Positions 27,034 through 37,280 of a stretch of DNA of 64,000 bases are shown one piece after another. Position numbers and translations under genes: made by a program. The stretch is taken from NCBI GenBank assembly GCA_963833675.1, contig CAWHYW010000037.1, forward strand, positions 62,001 through 126,000. Reading direction: 5' to 3'. A model generated the notes under the pieces. It worked only from the letters and a program-made list of their open reading frames with translations. It was not told the origin of the DNA and searched no databases. Position 1 is the first letter of the stretch. The number at the start of each line of letters is the position of its first letter. Source of the stretch: DASQDN01 sp963833675 (GTDB lineage Bacteria; Acidobacteriota; Terriglobia; Bryobacterales; Bryobacteraceae).

Positions 27034-27684
27034 TTAGCGATGGCAGGTATAGCAGTCCTCTAACTTCCGGACCTTGTATTCCGCAACAAGTTTTTTACCC
27101 AGTGACTCCTGATCGGGCGGAGGCTGATAGTCCATCTGGAATACCGCGCTCTTTGGCCGGATGAAGCGCTCCGGATTGCGATGGCAATCGAGGCACCAGC
27201 CCATGTGCAGTGAGTTGACTTTCCACACTAGCGGCATCAGGTCGACGCGCCCGTGGCAGGTTTGGCAGCCTATGCCTTTGTTGATGTGAATACTGTGATT
27301 GAAGTAGACGAATCCCGGAAGATCGTGAACGCGGGTCCAATGGATGGATTGGTTTTCACGGAAGCTTGCCCGAACCGGTTCCAACATCGGACTGTCGGAC
27401 CAGATCTGGCTGTGGCAGGTGATGCAGGTCTCGGTCGGCGGCATGCCTGCGAACGCGCTGGTCTCCACCGATGTATGGCAATACCGGCAATCCAAACCTA
27501 GACCGCTGACGTGATGTTTGTGGCTGAAAGGAACGGGCTGATCGCGAGGCATTTCCACGCGGGTCATATAGGAAGACAGGTTGATCTCTGTCACTCCCCA
27601 AACCAAGCCAACCAGCAGAAGCACGGCGAGAGCGATACTCGCTCGGGCGATCGTATTCGATCTTGGATGAAAGAGTTGAGCCAT
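27034..27684 (-). CDS. actA: Alternative complex III subunit ActA, pentahaem cytochrome c
   Basis: 216 residues. One N-terminal helix (ASIALAVLLLVGLVWGV) is followed by five CxxCH haem sites: CRYCH, CITCH, CQTCH, CLDCH and CYTCH, the normal number for this subunit. It is the first gene of the operon. Its stop lies 9 bases before the actB start. The promoter is probably in the 80 bases between this start and the terminator at 27764-27786. Confidence 0.95.
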   Translation of the reverse strand: MAQLFHPRSNTIARASIALAVLLLVGLVWGVTEINLSSYMTRVEMPRDQPVPFSHKHHVSGLGLDCRYCHTSVETSAFAGMPPTETCITCHSQIWSDSPMLEPVRASFRENQSIHWTRVHDLPGFVYFNHSIHINKGIGCQTCHGRVDLMPLVWKVNSLHMGWCLDCHRNPERFIRPKSAVFQMDYQPPPDQESLGKKLVAEYKVRKLEDCYTCHR

Positions 27685-27763
27685 TCGTCAAGTGGCCCTG
27701 CAATACCCCCTTGCACTCGCCCGGTGAGTACGAGAGATAAATACGATTGAGCTGACATTCCTC
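27685..27763 (-). promoter_or_regulatory. Probable promoter region of the respiratory operon
   Basis: This AT-richer spacer lies between a terminator and the actA start. On the minus strand TTGAGG, 16 bases, then TATTTA could serve as weak -35/-10 boxes, but both match the consensus poorly. The call rests mainly on position: a long operon must start here. Confidence 0.35.
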
Positions 27764-27786
27764 AAAAAAGTGCGGCGGACCGCCGC
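27764..27786 (-). terminator. Rho-independent terminator
   Basis: Read on the minus strand, GCGGCG, loop GTC, CGCCGC, then AC and six T. The stem is all G/C with a triloop. It lies about 200 bases past the stop of the ThDP enzyme gene and just before the actA promoter, so it insulates the respiratory operon from transcription of the upstream gene. Confidence 0.8.
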
Positions 27787-27989
27787 GAGGTGGGATACAG
27801 CTATACCCGTACACGCTCTATCGAAGAAAACTGTTATTGCTTCCGACCGGCTTTTTACAACGCTGGCGAATTTGTTTTCGTCTTCGACACGCGACAACTG
27901 CATCTTCGATTCACCAACAATCGATTTGTCCGAGCGCACATTGGATGATAGCGGCGCGCATATTGTTTCACCGCGTATTTATAATTCTT
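27787..27989. other. Short non-coding stretch, nothing recognised
   Basis: About 200 bases between the ThDP enzyme stop and the terminator, AT-rich near 27970-28000. I see no convincing reading frame or motif; it is probably the 3' untranslated region of the ThDP enzyme transcript. Confidence 0.4.
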
Positions 27990-29744
27990 TTACAAAACTT
28001 CTCTTACCTTGTCTTTGACAACCGTTTTGATAATCTCCCATCCTTTGTCCTGGCCTCGCACGATCGCTTCGGCAAACCGCAGCGCCTGTTCCGCCGAGAT
28101 ATTGCCCGGCAACGGAGGTTCGCTCGCATCGACCACCGCTTGGACGACGGCCGGCCCCGGATATTCCAAAGCTTGCCGCAACACGGCTGACGCATCTTCA
28201 GCATCTTCGATGGTGAATCCGGCAGCGCCACAGGCTTTCGCGACGGCTTCGAAATCAATCGGCTGCAGATCGACACCGAATTCCGGGTTGCCTTCGAAAA
28301 CCATCTGCTCCCATTTGATCTGCCCGAGAGTGTTGTTTTTTAAAACAATGACTTTGACAGGTAACTTATATTTAACGAGGGTCGCAAGTTCTCCCATCAG
28401 CATGGTGAGCCCACCGTCGCCAACCACACAAACGACCTGGCGGTCTGGGTACGCGACTGCCGCCCCGATACTGTAGGGCAGCCCGTTTGCCATAGTCGCC
28501 AGCGTGCCCGACAAGGAAAATTGCATGCCCTCGCGAATCTGGATATAGCGGGCAGTCCAAGTCGCGATCGTGCCGCTGTCGGCCGAGACAATTGCATCAT
28601 TGGCTAGCAACTTGTTAAGTTCGTAGGTAACGACCTGCGGCTTCATGGGATGGTCCCGGCGCGTGCCGCGTTCCTCCATCAGTTTGTTCCACGCCTCCAT
28701 GCGCTTCTGCGCTTTCTCGAGAAAGCTTCTGTCCGATTTGCGCTTCAACAGAGGAGATAGAGCAGCGAGCACTTGTTTGCAGTCACCGATCAGACCGACG
28801 TCGGCCGGATATCGCAAGCCAATTCGAGTAGGGTCGTGGTCGATCTGAACGCATTTAGCCGAGCCCGGCTTTGGGTAGAACTCCAGATAGGGGAAGCTGC
28901 TCCCCGCAATCAGCAGCGTGTCGCACTCTTGAAGGGCATCCTGCGAGGGCGCGGTGCCCAATAAGCCTATTCCGCCGGTAGTGTAAGGGCTGTCGTCCGG
29001 AACTGCAGCTTTTCCAAGTAAAGGCTTGATGATCGGGCCGCCTAACTGTTCCGCCATATTGAGCAGTTCCGAACCTGCTCCGAGCGAGCCTCTGCCGGCG
29101 AGTATCGCCACCTTGGAGCCGCCATTCAAAATGTCTGCTGCCGCTCGTAAAGTTTCCTGCGACGGAAGCGGCAGGGCGGCGGCGTAGAGGTCCGCACTGT
29201 GATGAGGAATATTCGCGCTGGAACGGACGTCATCCGATTCGGTCCAGCTTTGGACGTCCTTCGGTATCGTGATATGCGCAACTCCCCGTCGGGTGAGCGC
29301 GGTCTTGATCGCCTCGTCAAGGATGTTGGTTACATGAGCGGCTCCCATGATCCGCTGATTGAAAACTGCAACATCCATGAAAACTTTATCGAGATCGACG
29401 TCCTGCTGATAATGCGTGCCGATCAGGTCATGAAATGTGTGGCCGGTTATCGCGAGCACGGGGACGCCGTCGCATTTCGCGTCGTACAGACCATTCAAAA
29501 GGTGAATCCCACCAGGTCCGGAGGTGGCGATACACACACCTAACTGTCTCGTGTATTTCGCATAGCCGCACGCCGCAAAGGCTGCTGCTTCCTCATGCCT
29601 GACTTGGATGAACTTGATTTTTTCCTGCCGTGTCCGAAGCGACTCGAACACACCGTTAATGCCATCTCCCGGAAAGCCAAAAATTACTTTCACTCCCCAA
29701 TCGAGGAGCCGGTCCGTGAGTAAGTCCGCTACGTTCTTTCCCAT
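27990..29744 (-). CDS. ThDP-dependent enzyme, pyruvate oxidase/PoxB-like
   Basis: About 584 residues from ATG 29744 (MGKNVADLL); a start at 29780 would add 12. All three domains are visible: the N-terminal Pyr domain with the catalytic Glu in QVRHEEAAAFAACGYAK, the middle FAD-like domain (VAILAGRGSLGAG), and the C-terminal PP domain with the ThDP motif GDGGLTMLMGELATLVKYKL...NN. The end VVDASEPPLPGNI resembles PoxB and related pyruvate dehydrogenase (quinone) enzymes. It may oxidise pyruvate to acetate at the membrane and feed quinol to complex III. There is no acetolactate synthase small subunit nearby, so ALS is less likely. Confidence 0.8.
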   Translation of the reverse strand: MGKNVADLLTDRLLDWGVKVIFGFPGDGINGVFESLRTRQEKIKFIQVRHEEAAAFAACGYAKYTRQLGVCIATSGPGGIHLLNGLYDAKCDGVPVLAITGHTFHDLIGTHYQQDVDLDKVFMDVAVFNQRIMGAAHVTNILDEAIKTALTRRGVAHITIPKDVQSWTESDDVRSSANIPHHSADLYAAALPLPSQETLRAAADILNGGSKVAILAGRGSLGAGSELLNMAEQLGGPIIKPLLGKAAVPDDSPYTTGGIGLLGTAPSQDALQECDTLLIAGSSFPYLEFYPKPGSAKCVQIDHDPTRIGLRYPADVGLIGDCKQVLAALSPLLKRKSDRSFLEKAQKRMEAWNKLMEERGTRRDHPMKPQVVTYELNKLLANDAIVSADSGTIATWTARYIQIREGMQFSLSGTLATMANGLPYSIGAAVAYPDRQVVCVVGDGGLTMLMGELATLVKYKLPVKVIVLKNNTLGQIKWEQMVFEGNPEFGVDLQPIDFEAVAKACGAAGFTIEDAEDASAVLRQALEYPGPAVVQAVVDASEPPLPGNISAEQALRFAEAIVRGQDKGWEIIKTVVKDKVREVL

Positions 29745-29800
29745 GACTGTTGGATACATCCCCTGAAGGAATGCATACATCTTAGTGGGTGCAGAATCTC

Positions 29801-31192
29801 TTAGCGCCGGGCTTGCTCGATGGACCAGTACTCGATGCCGTAGGGAGATAAACTTATCCGGCCGTCTGAGGCGCCCTCGGTTAACGGTAACGACTTTAAG
29901 GGCCGCAATCGAACGTTCTCGTCATTCGAGATCGCCGTGGCATCAAGCAAATGCCGTTGGGCGGTGTATGGTCCGGGTAGACCGTTGATCGCGACGCTCA
30001 CCTCGGCTGGAGTGTCTGAGAAATTCCACAGCAGCAGATTGTACGTGCCATATTCGGGATCGTAAGTCGCGAACCCGTGAACCGACGCATCACTGGATTC
30101 CAATCCTAACCGTTCACCGCCTAAACGGGAAAGGAGCTTGAAAGCGAAATACGATGGCCGCATCGTGTTCTGATAATCGAACAAGCCGTCGTACTGCGGC
30201 ATGCGATTCCACCACCGTGCCATTGCGGCAGTACCCTTCCGCGACATGAACTGTCCGAATCGGCCGGGATCCACGTGATAGTCGCGGATGTGGTAGTAGC
30301 ACGAGTAATCGAGCCCGCCATCCTTCATCTGCCAGGCGGTCTCGAGGATAAAGGCCGGCTGAAAACGAACATCCTCCGGCGGATTACGCAGAGACATGTT
30401 CCATTCATTGAGGATGGTTTCAGGCTTAAGTGACGGAAACTTTGCCAGCAAGGCTTTTACGCCATCTATGGTTCCTCGCACAGATTTTGGGCTATTCGTG
30501 TACGTGTGCCAGGAGACGAAATGGAGAGGCGCTTTCCCTGACGCGCAAAATTCCAACAAAGCAGGAAGAATCGGCGACTTCCAATTGGCCAACGCAGGCC
30601 CGCCGACACGCGCCTCGGGGTCGGCGCGAAGAACTGCAGCCACGGTGTGCTGGTAATAGCGCGTGTAGCTGTCAGGTTTGAAGCGGTAAGGGCAGCCGCC
30701 ATCTTCGCCTATATCTGGTTCGTTCGCCACTTCCCAATATTTGATGGCGCTGCCGCGCTGCTTGTAATGGTCAACCATTGCGAAGATGAGGTTCTCCCAT
30801 TCGCCGTAATCGTTCGGCTCGACGATGTCCTGATCTACGACCGGAAACAAAACTTTAGGTTTGAAATCGATGCTAAGAAGCGGGATAGCACCCGAGGCGC
30901 GTATCAGGTCAACCGACTTGTCAAGCGAAGCGAAGTTATAACGCCCTTTCGCGGGCATAACGTCAAAGTATTCCTGGACGAAAAGCCGGATGATCTTGGG
31001 ATGCAGTTCCCGGATTTCAACTGCTCGCTCCTGCCAAATCGGATCTTCAGACAGGCCGCCTTGTCCAAGCGCGATTCGATCGATCTGCAGAGGGCCTAGT
31101 TTTTGATCAATAGAGATTCGAACAGATGCGCTACGTGTTTGCGCAACAAGTTCGAAGGCAACTAATAGTAATGGAAGCGCACGCCGCGTCAT
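29801..31192 (-). CDS. Secreted GH39-like glycoside hydrolase
   Basis: 463 residues with a signal peptide (RRALPLLLVAFELVAQT). The TIM-barrel catalytic pair is clear: acid/base Glu158 in YWEVANEPDIG and nucleophile Glu263 in ETILNEWNMS. These match the GH39 (beta-xylosidase, alpha-L-iduronidase) pattern and the related GH clan A. Aromatic loops such as FVSWHTYTN also fit. It likely removes xylose or a similar sugar from plant or microbial polymers. The S9 peptidase gene precedes it by 18 bases. Confidence 0.85.
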   Translation of the reverse strand: MTRRALPLLLVAFELVAQTRSASVRISIDQKLGPLQIDRIALGQGGLSEDPIWQERAVEIRELHPKIIRLFVQEYFDVMPAKGRYNFASLDKSVDLIRASGAIPLLSIDFKPKVLFPVVDQDIVEPNDYGEWENLIFAMVDHYKQRGSAIKYWEVANEPDIGEDGGCPYRFKPDSYTRYYQHTVAAVLRADPEARVGGPALANWKSPILPALLEFCASGKAPLHFVSWHTYTNSPKSVRGTIDGVKALLAKFPSLKPETILNEWNMSLRNPPEDVRFQPAFILETAWQMKDGGLDYSCYYHIRDYHVDPGRFGQFMSRKGTAAMARWWNRMPQYDGLFDYQNTMRPSYFAFKLLSRLGGERLGLESSDASVHGFATYDPEYGTYNLLLWNFSDTPAEVSVAINGLPGPYTAQRHLLDATAISNDENVRLRPLKSLPLTEGASDGRISLSPYGIEYWSIEQARR

Positions 31193-31210
31193 CGCACTCT
31201 CCAGCCCGGC

Positions 31211-33035
31211 TTATTGGCCTGAGCTTTCAGCCGCAAGCCATTTCGTGAACCATCGCAGGTTTCTCTCGAGCAGATCGCGTATATGCGCAGGCTCCGCGAT
31301 ACCGTGTCCCTCGCGCGGATAAACGACGTACTCTACGGGAACGTTGTGGTCGAGCAGAGCTTTGTATATTTCGCCATTGTGATTGATGTCGACCGAGCCA
31401 ACCTGCAAAAGCGCGGGAGTCCGCACGTCTTTGAGCTTTCCTCGCGAGGAGTGCCGGTTATAGTTCTCGGGAACATCCCACGGATTGCCGCCAAAATACG
31501 TTGCCAGAACCTCAGGCGCGCCATCTGACTGCCCGTAATAGGTGATCCAATCCGTCGCCGGAGCGCCGACCGAAGCTGCCCTAAAACGGTTCGTTTGTGT
31601 TATCACCGGAACCCGTCAGATACCCGCCGTAACTCCAGCCCATAACTCCCAGCCGTTTCGGATCAGCAATGCCTCTCGATACCAGCGAGTCGATTCCGCT
31701 CATTACATCGGCGTAATCTCCGATCCCTTGCGATAAGGCGTTCTTAAGCCGAAATGCCGCGCCGTAGTTGCAGGAGCCGCGAAAATTGGGCGAGAAAACG
31801 GCGATTCCTTGTTGCAGGAAAACCTGAATCGGATACACTCGCGGAATCGGAAACGCGTTGAGGGTTACTCCCGTTGGTCCACCATGAAGTTCAGTAAGCA
31901 GTGGGACGCGAGCACCCGGTCGGTAGTCTACTGGAAGCCAGAGGATGCCTTCCATCGGCAACCCGTCGGAAGACTTCCAGCGCACGACTTCAGAATGGAT
32001 CAGCGGATATGCCGCGACTCCATCCTGGACATGCGTCAGTTGCCGCTCAGAATTCCCCCTACGCAAGAATACTTCTGGCGGCCTCGTCGGGCTAGTCTTG
32101 AGCAGCACTGCCTGCGAGCCATCGGAAGTAAAGCTCGCGGCTCCGGAGATCTCTTCCGAGAGTACCTGGGCTTCGCCGGACTGAAGGTTATGGCTGACGA
32201 GAATGTCCTGCACACCTTTCCCGGCAGTGAAAAGCAGGGTCCGCGAATCGGGAGACCAGGTGAATACGTTTCCGTTGCGAAATACATCGAAGTCGTGTTG
32301 CGCCGTGAGATACCGTATCGTTCCTCCGCCCGAAGGAACAATTGCGACATTGCGAGCTTCGAAGTAATTCTGAGAACCTGTTTGCGAATGGAAGCAAATC
32401 CAACGTCCATCGGGCGAATAGGATGGATCGGCATCACGTCCGGGTTGCGCGACCAGCGTTTTCTCGGTTCCGGTGCGTAGATCCAGTTCGTACAGATCCA
32501 CGTTAAAGGCATCTCGATTGCGCGGCGTAGGCTGTGCCGCATACACGGCATGCGACGCATCGGGAGATATCGCAAATGAGACGACATGGCGATCTGATTT
32601 TGTAAGAAGTTTGGACGCCCCACCCGTCAAAGATTGCCAGTATAGGCGCGAGTAGCGGTAGTCGTGATCGGCAACGATCGGATCCGGTTCCGTACCGTCA
32701 TCGTTCGCAAGATAGACGATCGCGTCTCCAGCTGGAGACCAGGAGTACGAAGTCACCGGCGTCGGAGAGTTCGTCACGACGCGTGTCGCACGAGTTGCGA
32801 CGTCGTAGATGCTCACCTGCTTATCCAGCAATGCGAGCAGTTTGGAATCCGGAGACCACCGCGGTCGCCTCCCCTGGATCACCTGCTCCGCGTTTCGGGA
32901 CTCGGAAAGGTTCGCCACGTGAATCGAACTTCTCAACACGTATGCGTAGGCTCCTCCGTTCGGACGAATTTGCGGGTCCGACGGCGAAGTCAGTTGCAAC
33001 AAAGCCTCAACTGTCCAGACTGCGAGCGCGAGCAA
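31211..33035 (-). CDS. S9 family prolyl oligopeptidase-type peptidase, one frame break
   Basis: About 605 residues. The N-terminus ends a hydrophobic leader, then a beta-propeller with repeated WSPDS/YSPDGRW segments (ATRVVTNSPTPVTSYSWSPA, FAISPDASHAVYA) and a C-terminal alpha/beta hydrolase. The nucleophile is in GVMGWSYGGYLTG, the oxyanion region is in LHGGPTGV, and the frame changes near 31600. After that DWITYYG, VGSVDINHNGEIYKALLD and PREGHGIAEPAH carry the Asp and His. It cleaves short peptides, often near proline. The stop lies next to the GH39 start, and the start is next to the DUF1501 stop. Confidence 0.88.
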
Positions 33036-33036
33036 G

Positions 33037-34503
33037 TTAGGCTATGATCTCCCGGATTGGCTTACCATAATCGATTTCCAAACGTTTTCGTCCTGGGACG
33101 TCGAGGCGCTTCGGATCGATGCCGAGCTGATGTAGAACAGTGGCGTGAATATCAGTCACGTAATGGCGGTTCTCGACGGCGTGAAATCCGATTTCGTCGG
33201 TCGCTCCGTGTACCACGCCGGCTTTGATGCCTCCCCCTGCCATCCAGACCGAATAACCAAATGGATGATGATCGCGTCCATTAGAGGCTTCGGCTCCTGG
33301 AGTTCGACCGAACTCGGTTGCCCAGACAACGATCGTTTCATCGAGCAATCCGCGCTGCTTCAGGTCCTTGAGCAGACCCGCAATCGGCTTATCGACCTTC
33401 GATGACAAATCTGAGTGGTTCTTCTTCAGATCCTTGTGAGCATCCCACGCATTCCCCGCCCCACCGTGATAGACCTGAACGAACCGGACGCCCCGTTCGG
33501 AAAGTCTTCGGGCCGCGAGGCAAACCTGGCCGAATCCTTTGGTATTCTCCTCATCGAGACCGTACAGCTTGTTCGTCTCCTCGATCTCATCCTTAAAGCT
33601 GATCGCTTCGGGTACAGCCATTTGCATCCGAAACGCCAGTTCGTAAGACTTAATCCGTGCCGCCAGCGCGCGGTCGGCAGGATACTCCACTGCAGAGATG
33701 CGATTCAGCTTATTCAGAAACTCGAACTCGCGCTTCTGCTCTTCCTGATATACATCCGGTCCAGGCGAGACGAACGGCAGCGGGCGATCCGGATCGACTT
33801 CAAGGTACACGCCGGCATGTTCAGGTCCCAGATAGCCCGAGCCGTGCGTACCGACTCCACCGCAGCAGTCGCCCGGAGGCTGACCCAGTACCACGAAGGA
33901 AGGCAGATTCTCGTTCAATGACCCGAGCCCGTAATGCACCCAGGAGCCCAAGGTCGGAAGATATCCATCAAAGATATGGCGGCCTGTGTGAAATTGCAGG
34001 ATTGCGCCGTGATCGTTGTCCGTCGTCCACGTCGATCGAATCAGCGAAATCTCCTGCATCATGTCGCCCATGTGCGGGAACCAGTCCGAGACATCGACAC
34101 CGTTCTTGCCGCACGGCTTGAAGCCGGTTTGCATCGGATAGAGCGTTACCTTGATGTCGTGTTGACCGGGCACAAACGCCTTCAGATTCTCCTTCACGAA
34201 GGGATTCGAAAGCACGTCTTTGTGCGGAGTCTCGGAAAGCTGTTTGCCGGCGTATTTGTTGAGCGCGGGCTTGGGATCGAAGGACTCGACGTGGCTCACG
34301 CCGCCGAGCATGAAGAGCCAGATGACACGCTTGGCTTTCGGCTGAAAGTGAGGCTTTCCATCCGGAGCCACCCAGTTATCTGCTGCGGCTCCAGCTTTCT
34401 TCGGCAGCATCGCGCCGAGAGCGAGACCCGTCAATCCCATTGACGTATCGGACAGGAAAACCCGGCGTGATCTGCGGTCTGAGCAAAGATGCGGCTTAGA
34501 CAT
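33037..34503 (-). CDS. DUF1501 protein, first copy
   Basis: 488 residues, starting with a Tat-like leader (RRSRRVFLSDTSMGLTGLALG). The DUF1501 core is seen in MLGGVSHVESFDPKP, IRSTWTTDNDHGAILQFHTG, LGQPPGDCCGGVGTHGSGYL, LDETIVVWATEFGRTPGAE and NGRDHHPFGYSVWMAGGGIKAG. This family resembles sulfatase/alkaline-phosphatase-like folds and is almost always paired with DUF1549/1553 genes. It is 12 bases after the partner gene. Function remains unknown; a role in exported polysaccharide breakdown is inferred from the partners. Confidence 0.85.
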   Translation of the reverse strand: MSKPHLCSDRRSRRVFLSDTSMGLTGLALGAMLPKKAGAAADNWVAPDGKPHFQPKAKRVIWLFMLGGVSHVESFDPKPALNKYAGKQLSETPHKDVLSNPFVKENLKAFVPGQHDIKVTLYPMQTGFKPCGKNGVDVSDWFPHMGDMMQEISLIRSTWTTDNDHGAILQFHTGRHIFDGYLPTLGSWVHYGLGSLNENLPSFVVLGQPPGDCCGGVGTHGSGYLGPEHAGVYLEVDPDRPLPFVSPGPDVYQEEQKREFEFLNKLNRISAVEYPADRALAARIKSYELAFRMQMAVPEAISFKDEIEETNKLYGLDEENTKGFGQVCLAARRLSERGVRFVQVYHGGAGNAWDAHKDLKKNHSDLSSKVDKPIAGLLKDLKQRGLLDETIVVWATEFGRTPGAEASNGRDHHPFGYSVWMAGGGIKAGVVHGATDEIGFHAVENRHYVTDIHATVLHQLGIDPKRLDVPGRKRLEIDYGKPIREIIA

Positions 34504-34515
34504 GAGGCGGCACTC

Positions 34516-37200
34516 CTAACGAATCGTCACCATATCATTGTGGTTGAGCAGTACGTGAACCAGGCTTTCCCTTGCGCGCTGCCGTGGATCTTCAGACGGC
34601 TTTATCGTCGAGGCTGGACCGGACTTGAAGGGTGTCAACTTAGCCCGATTCCCATACAGGTCCGCCTGCTCGCGAAGATACTTCAAGGACTCCTGCAGTC
34701 TCGGCTCGGCTGGCTGGCCGGCCCGAAGTCCGATCGAACGCGGCGGCGACAAACTGCTCATCTGAGGAAGGCCCGGCGGAGCGATTGCCGTCAGCAGCGG
34801 TTATCGGTTCCGATGCGATCAAAGGCGAGATCTGTCCAGCAATCTCACGTGCGACCGTCAGGCTCAATTTGCTGTTTGCGAGAGCGAGACCCTGCTGCGG
34901 AACGATACTCTCGCTACGTTGGAAACACTCATTCGGGCTGGCGACATCAAAGACCTTAAGCATGTCCATCTGCAGGTCTGGCGCGGTGCGGAAGTAAATG
35001 CTTCGGCGGTAAACGTCATCGCCCTTGGTTTCCTCGATATCCGGGCCACCCATTGTCAGATCGAGCTTTCCCGCGATGCGCGAGCAGACTGTCGCGAACT
35101 GCTTCCGCTTCCAGACGACGAACGTTCAGCATGCCACAGATACGATATTGTCCGGGGTCGACCTTAGCTTGGGGAGACTCGGCGTTCCAGCCCGAGGACT
35201 GCAGTCTTGTAAGCGTTCGAAGTCACCATCAGGCGATGCATCGCTTTCATGTCCCAGTTGCGATCCATGAACTCCACCGCGAGCCAGTCGAGCAGTTCCG
35301 GATGGGTCGGCGCTTTTCCGCTCTTCCGAAGTTGAATACCGTGGGAACCAGCGGCTTCCCGAAATGTCGAAGCCAGATGTGGTTGATCGCGACTCTCGCG
35401 GTAAGCGGATTGTCCTTCGCCGCAATCCATCGAGCGAGCGCGAGCCGCCGGCCGGAACTCGTGGCCGGGTATCTGGCCCGATGGGAGTGTAGCCATCGGC
35501 AGGCTCTTTTAGCGCCTTGACCGCTGCTTCCAGCTTGCGCGTTGCGGCGGCCAAGCTTCTTCTCGTCTGCCCTTAGCCCGTTCGAATTCGTATTGTCCGA
35601 GAATGCGTCAGCCTCTGCCGTCGAGATAATTCGCCTGCCGTTCGAGCTTGCGCGCCTCTTCTCGGCTAATTGCTCGGCATTCTCCGGCGCCGGCGTTGCC
35701 ATCACCGCGTGCTTCGGCTTTCAAGCGCGCTTCGAGCGCCGGCAATGGCGCCTTCGCCGCCTCTAATCGCTTCTCGGCCGAGGTCATGACCGGCGCGGGT
35801 TCGTTCTTCTCTTTTGCTTTCTTGAGATCGGCTTCTGCTTTTTCAATTGCAGCTTTCGCCTGGACGATCAGGTCCGTCGCAATGAACGGGCGGCCGTCCG
35901 GAAATATGGCTTCTGGAGGAAGCGTAATCGGGCGATCTTCGGATCGATCTTGCCGAATAACTGGGGAACAGCGGGTTCCAGCGGCTCCGACTTTTCCGGG
36001 TTGTTTTCATTCCCACGAATGAACCGGTAGGTCGGCTTGGATGCATCCGCGTCGTAGACCCGAGGCAGTCCATCCTTCGTGACGTCCGCTTCACCAGGCA
36101 CGCGGTCGGTTCGCACCTCATGCGGCTCGAAAAATGCGCGCATACGGTAATAGTCGGCATGCGGGATCGGATCGTATTTATGGGTGTGGCACCGCGCGCA
36201 CTTCATTGTCAGGCCGAGAAATGCAGCGGACGTATACTCCACCGTATCCTGCAGCCACACGTTGCGATTGAACATGTACCAGTTCCGCGCCAGGTAACCC
36301 GTAGCGCGCAGAACCTTCGGGATCGGTCGGCGCCAGTTCATCTCCCGCGAGCATCTCGACGATCATGCGATCGTACGGCTTATTTTCATTAAGTGATTCC
36401 ACCGTCCAGTCGCGCCAGCGCCAGATATGCCGTTGCGAGTAACGAACCTGGTTCTGAACGCGATAGCCGTACCAATCGGAATAGCGCCAGATATCCAACC
36501 AGTGGCGGCCCCATCGCTCACCATACTGCGGGCTCGCCAGGAGCTTGTCGACAATCTTCTCGTAAGCCTGCGAACTCTTGTCGGCCAGATAGGAAGCCAC
36601 TTCAGCCTGTGTGGGAGGCACTCCGATCAGGTCGATATAGACTCTGCGCGCCAGCGTTCGCTTATCCGCCTCGGGCAATGGCGCCAATCCGTGCTTTTCC
36701 TGCTCCGCAGCAATGAAGGCATCGATTGGATTTTTTGACCATCCTGCTTTCAGCACAGTTGGGATCGCCGGCCGTATAGGTTTCCGGAATGCCCAATGCT
36801 TCTCGGCTTCCGCACGACTCATGCCTTCTGAATCCAAAGCCGCATCGCCATACGGAACCCCAGCCTTGATCCACGCCGACAGCTTCGCAATATCCGCATC
36901 CTCGAGCTTCCTGCCCTTGAACGGCATTGCCGGCTCCGTGATGTGAGCGACTAGTTTGTACAGCTGAGAGTCGTTTGGATTGCCGGTTACGATTACGGGG
37001 CCGTGTTCACTTCCGCGCAGCAGTGCTTCACGAGTGGAAAGATCCAGTCCGCCCTGCTTGAGTCTGGCGTTGTGACAACCCAGGCAGCTCTTCTGCAGGA
37101 TCGGTTGGATTTGATCGCGAAAAAGATCGCCGGCTGCTGCTTTTTGCGCCGAGGCCCAACCCGCTGCAAACACCAGGCACAGATAGGCGCGTGCGAGCAT
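34516..37200 (-). CDS. Planctomycete-type cytochrome C/DUF1549/DUF1553 protein (heavily frame-broken)
   Basis: A signal peptide (LARAYLCLVFAAGWASA) is followed by a PSCyt1 domain with the haem site SCLGCHNARLKQGG and MPFKGRKLEDADIAKLSAWI. Then comes DUF1549 (YIDLIGVPPTQAEVASYL, YGERWGRHWLDIWRYSDW) with a second haem-like site KCARCHTHKYDPI, and a DUF1553 segment (NHIWLRHFGKP, HPELLDWLAVEFMDRNWDMK, SIVPQQGLALAN). Frame breaks near 36320, 35900, 35640, 35500, 35170 and 34790 interrupt it. Joined, it spans about 890 residues. Same pathway as the adjacent DUF1501 gene. Confidence 0.75.
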
Positions 37201-37280
37201 CGATTTTTATCTATCGTAAGACAAATTTCGAATTGATGTGCGCGTCGTCCAGAAAGCGGGACGGATTGCGATCGTTGGAC

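Noticed and set aside
27990..29744. Acetolactate synthase large subunit
   Set aside because: C-terminal features resemble PoxB-type enzymes and no regulatory small subunit or ilv genes are nearby.
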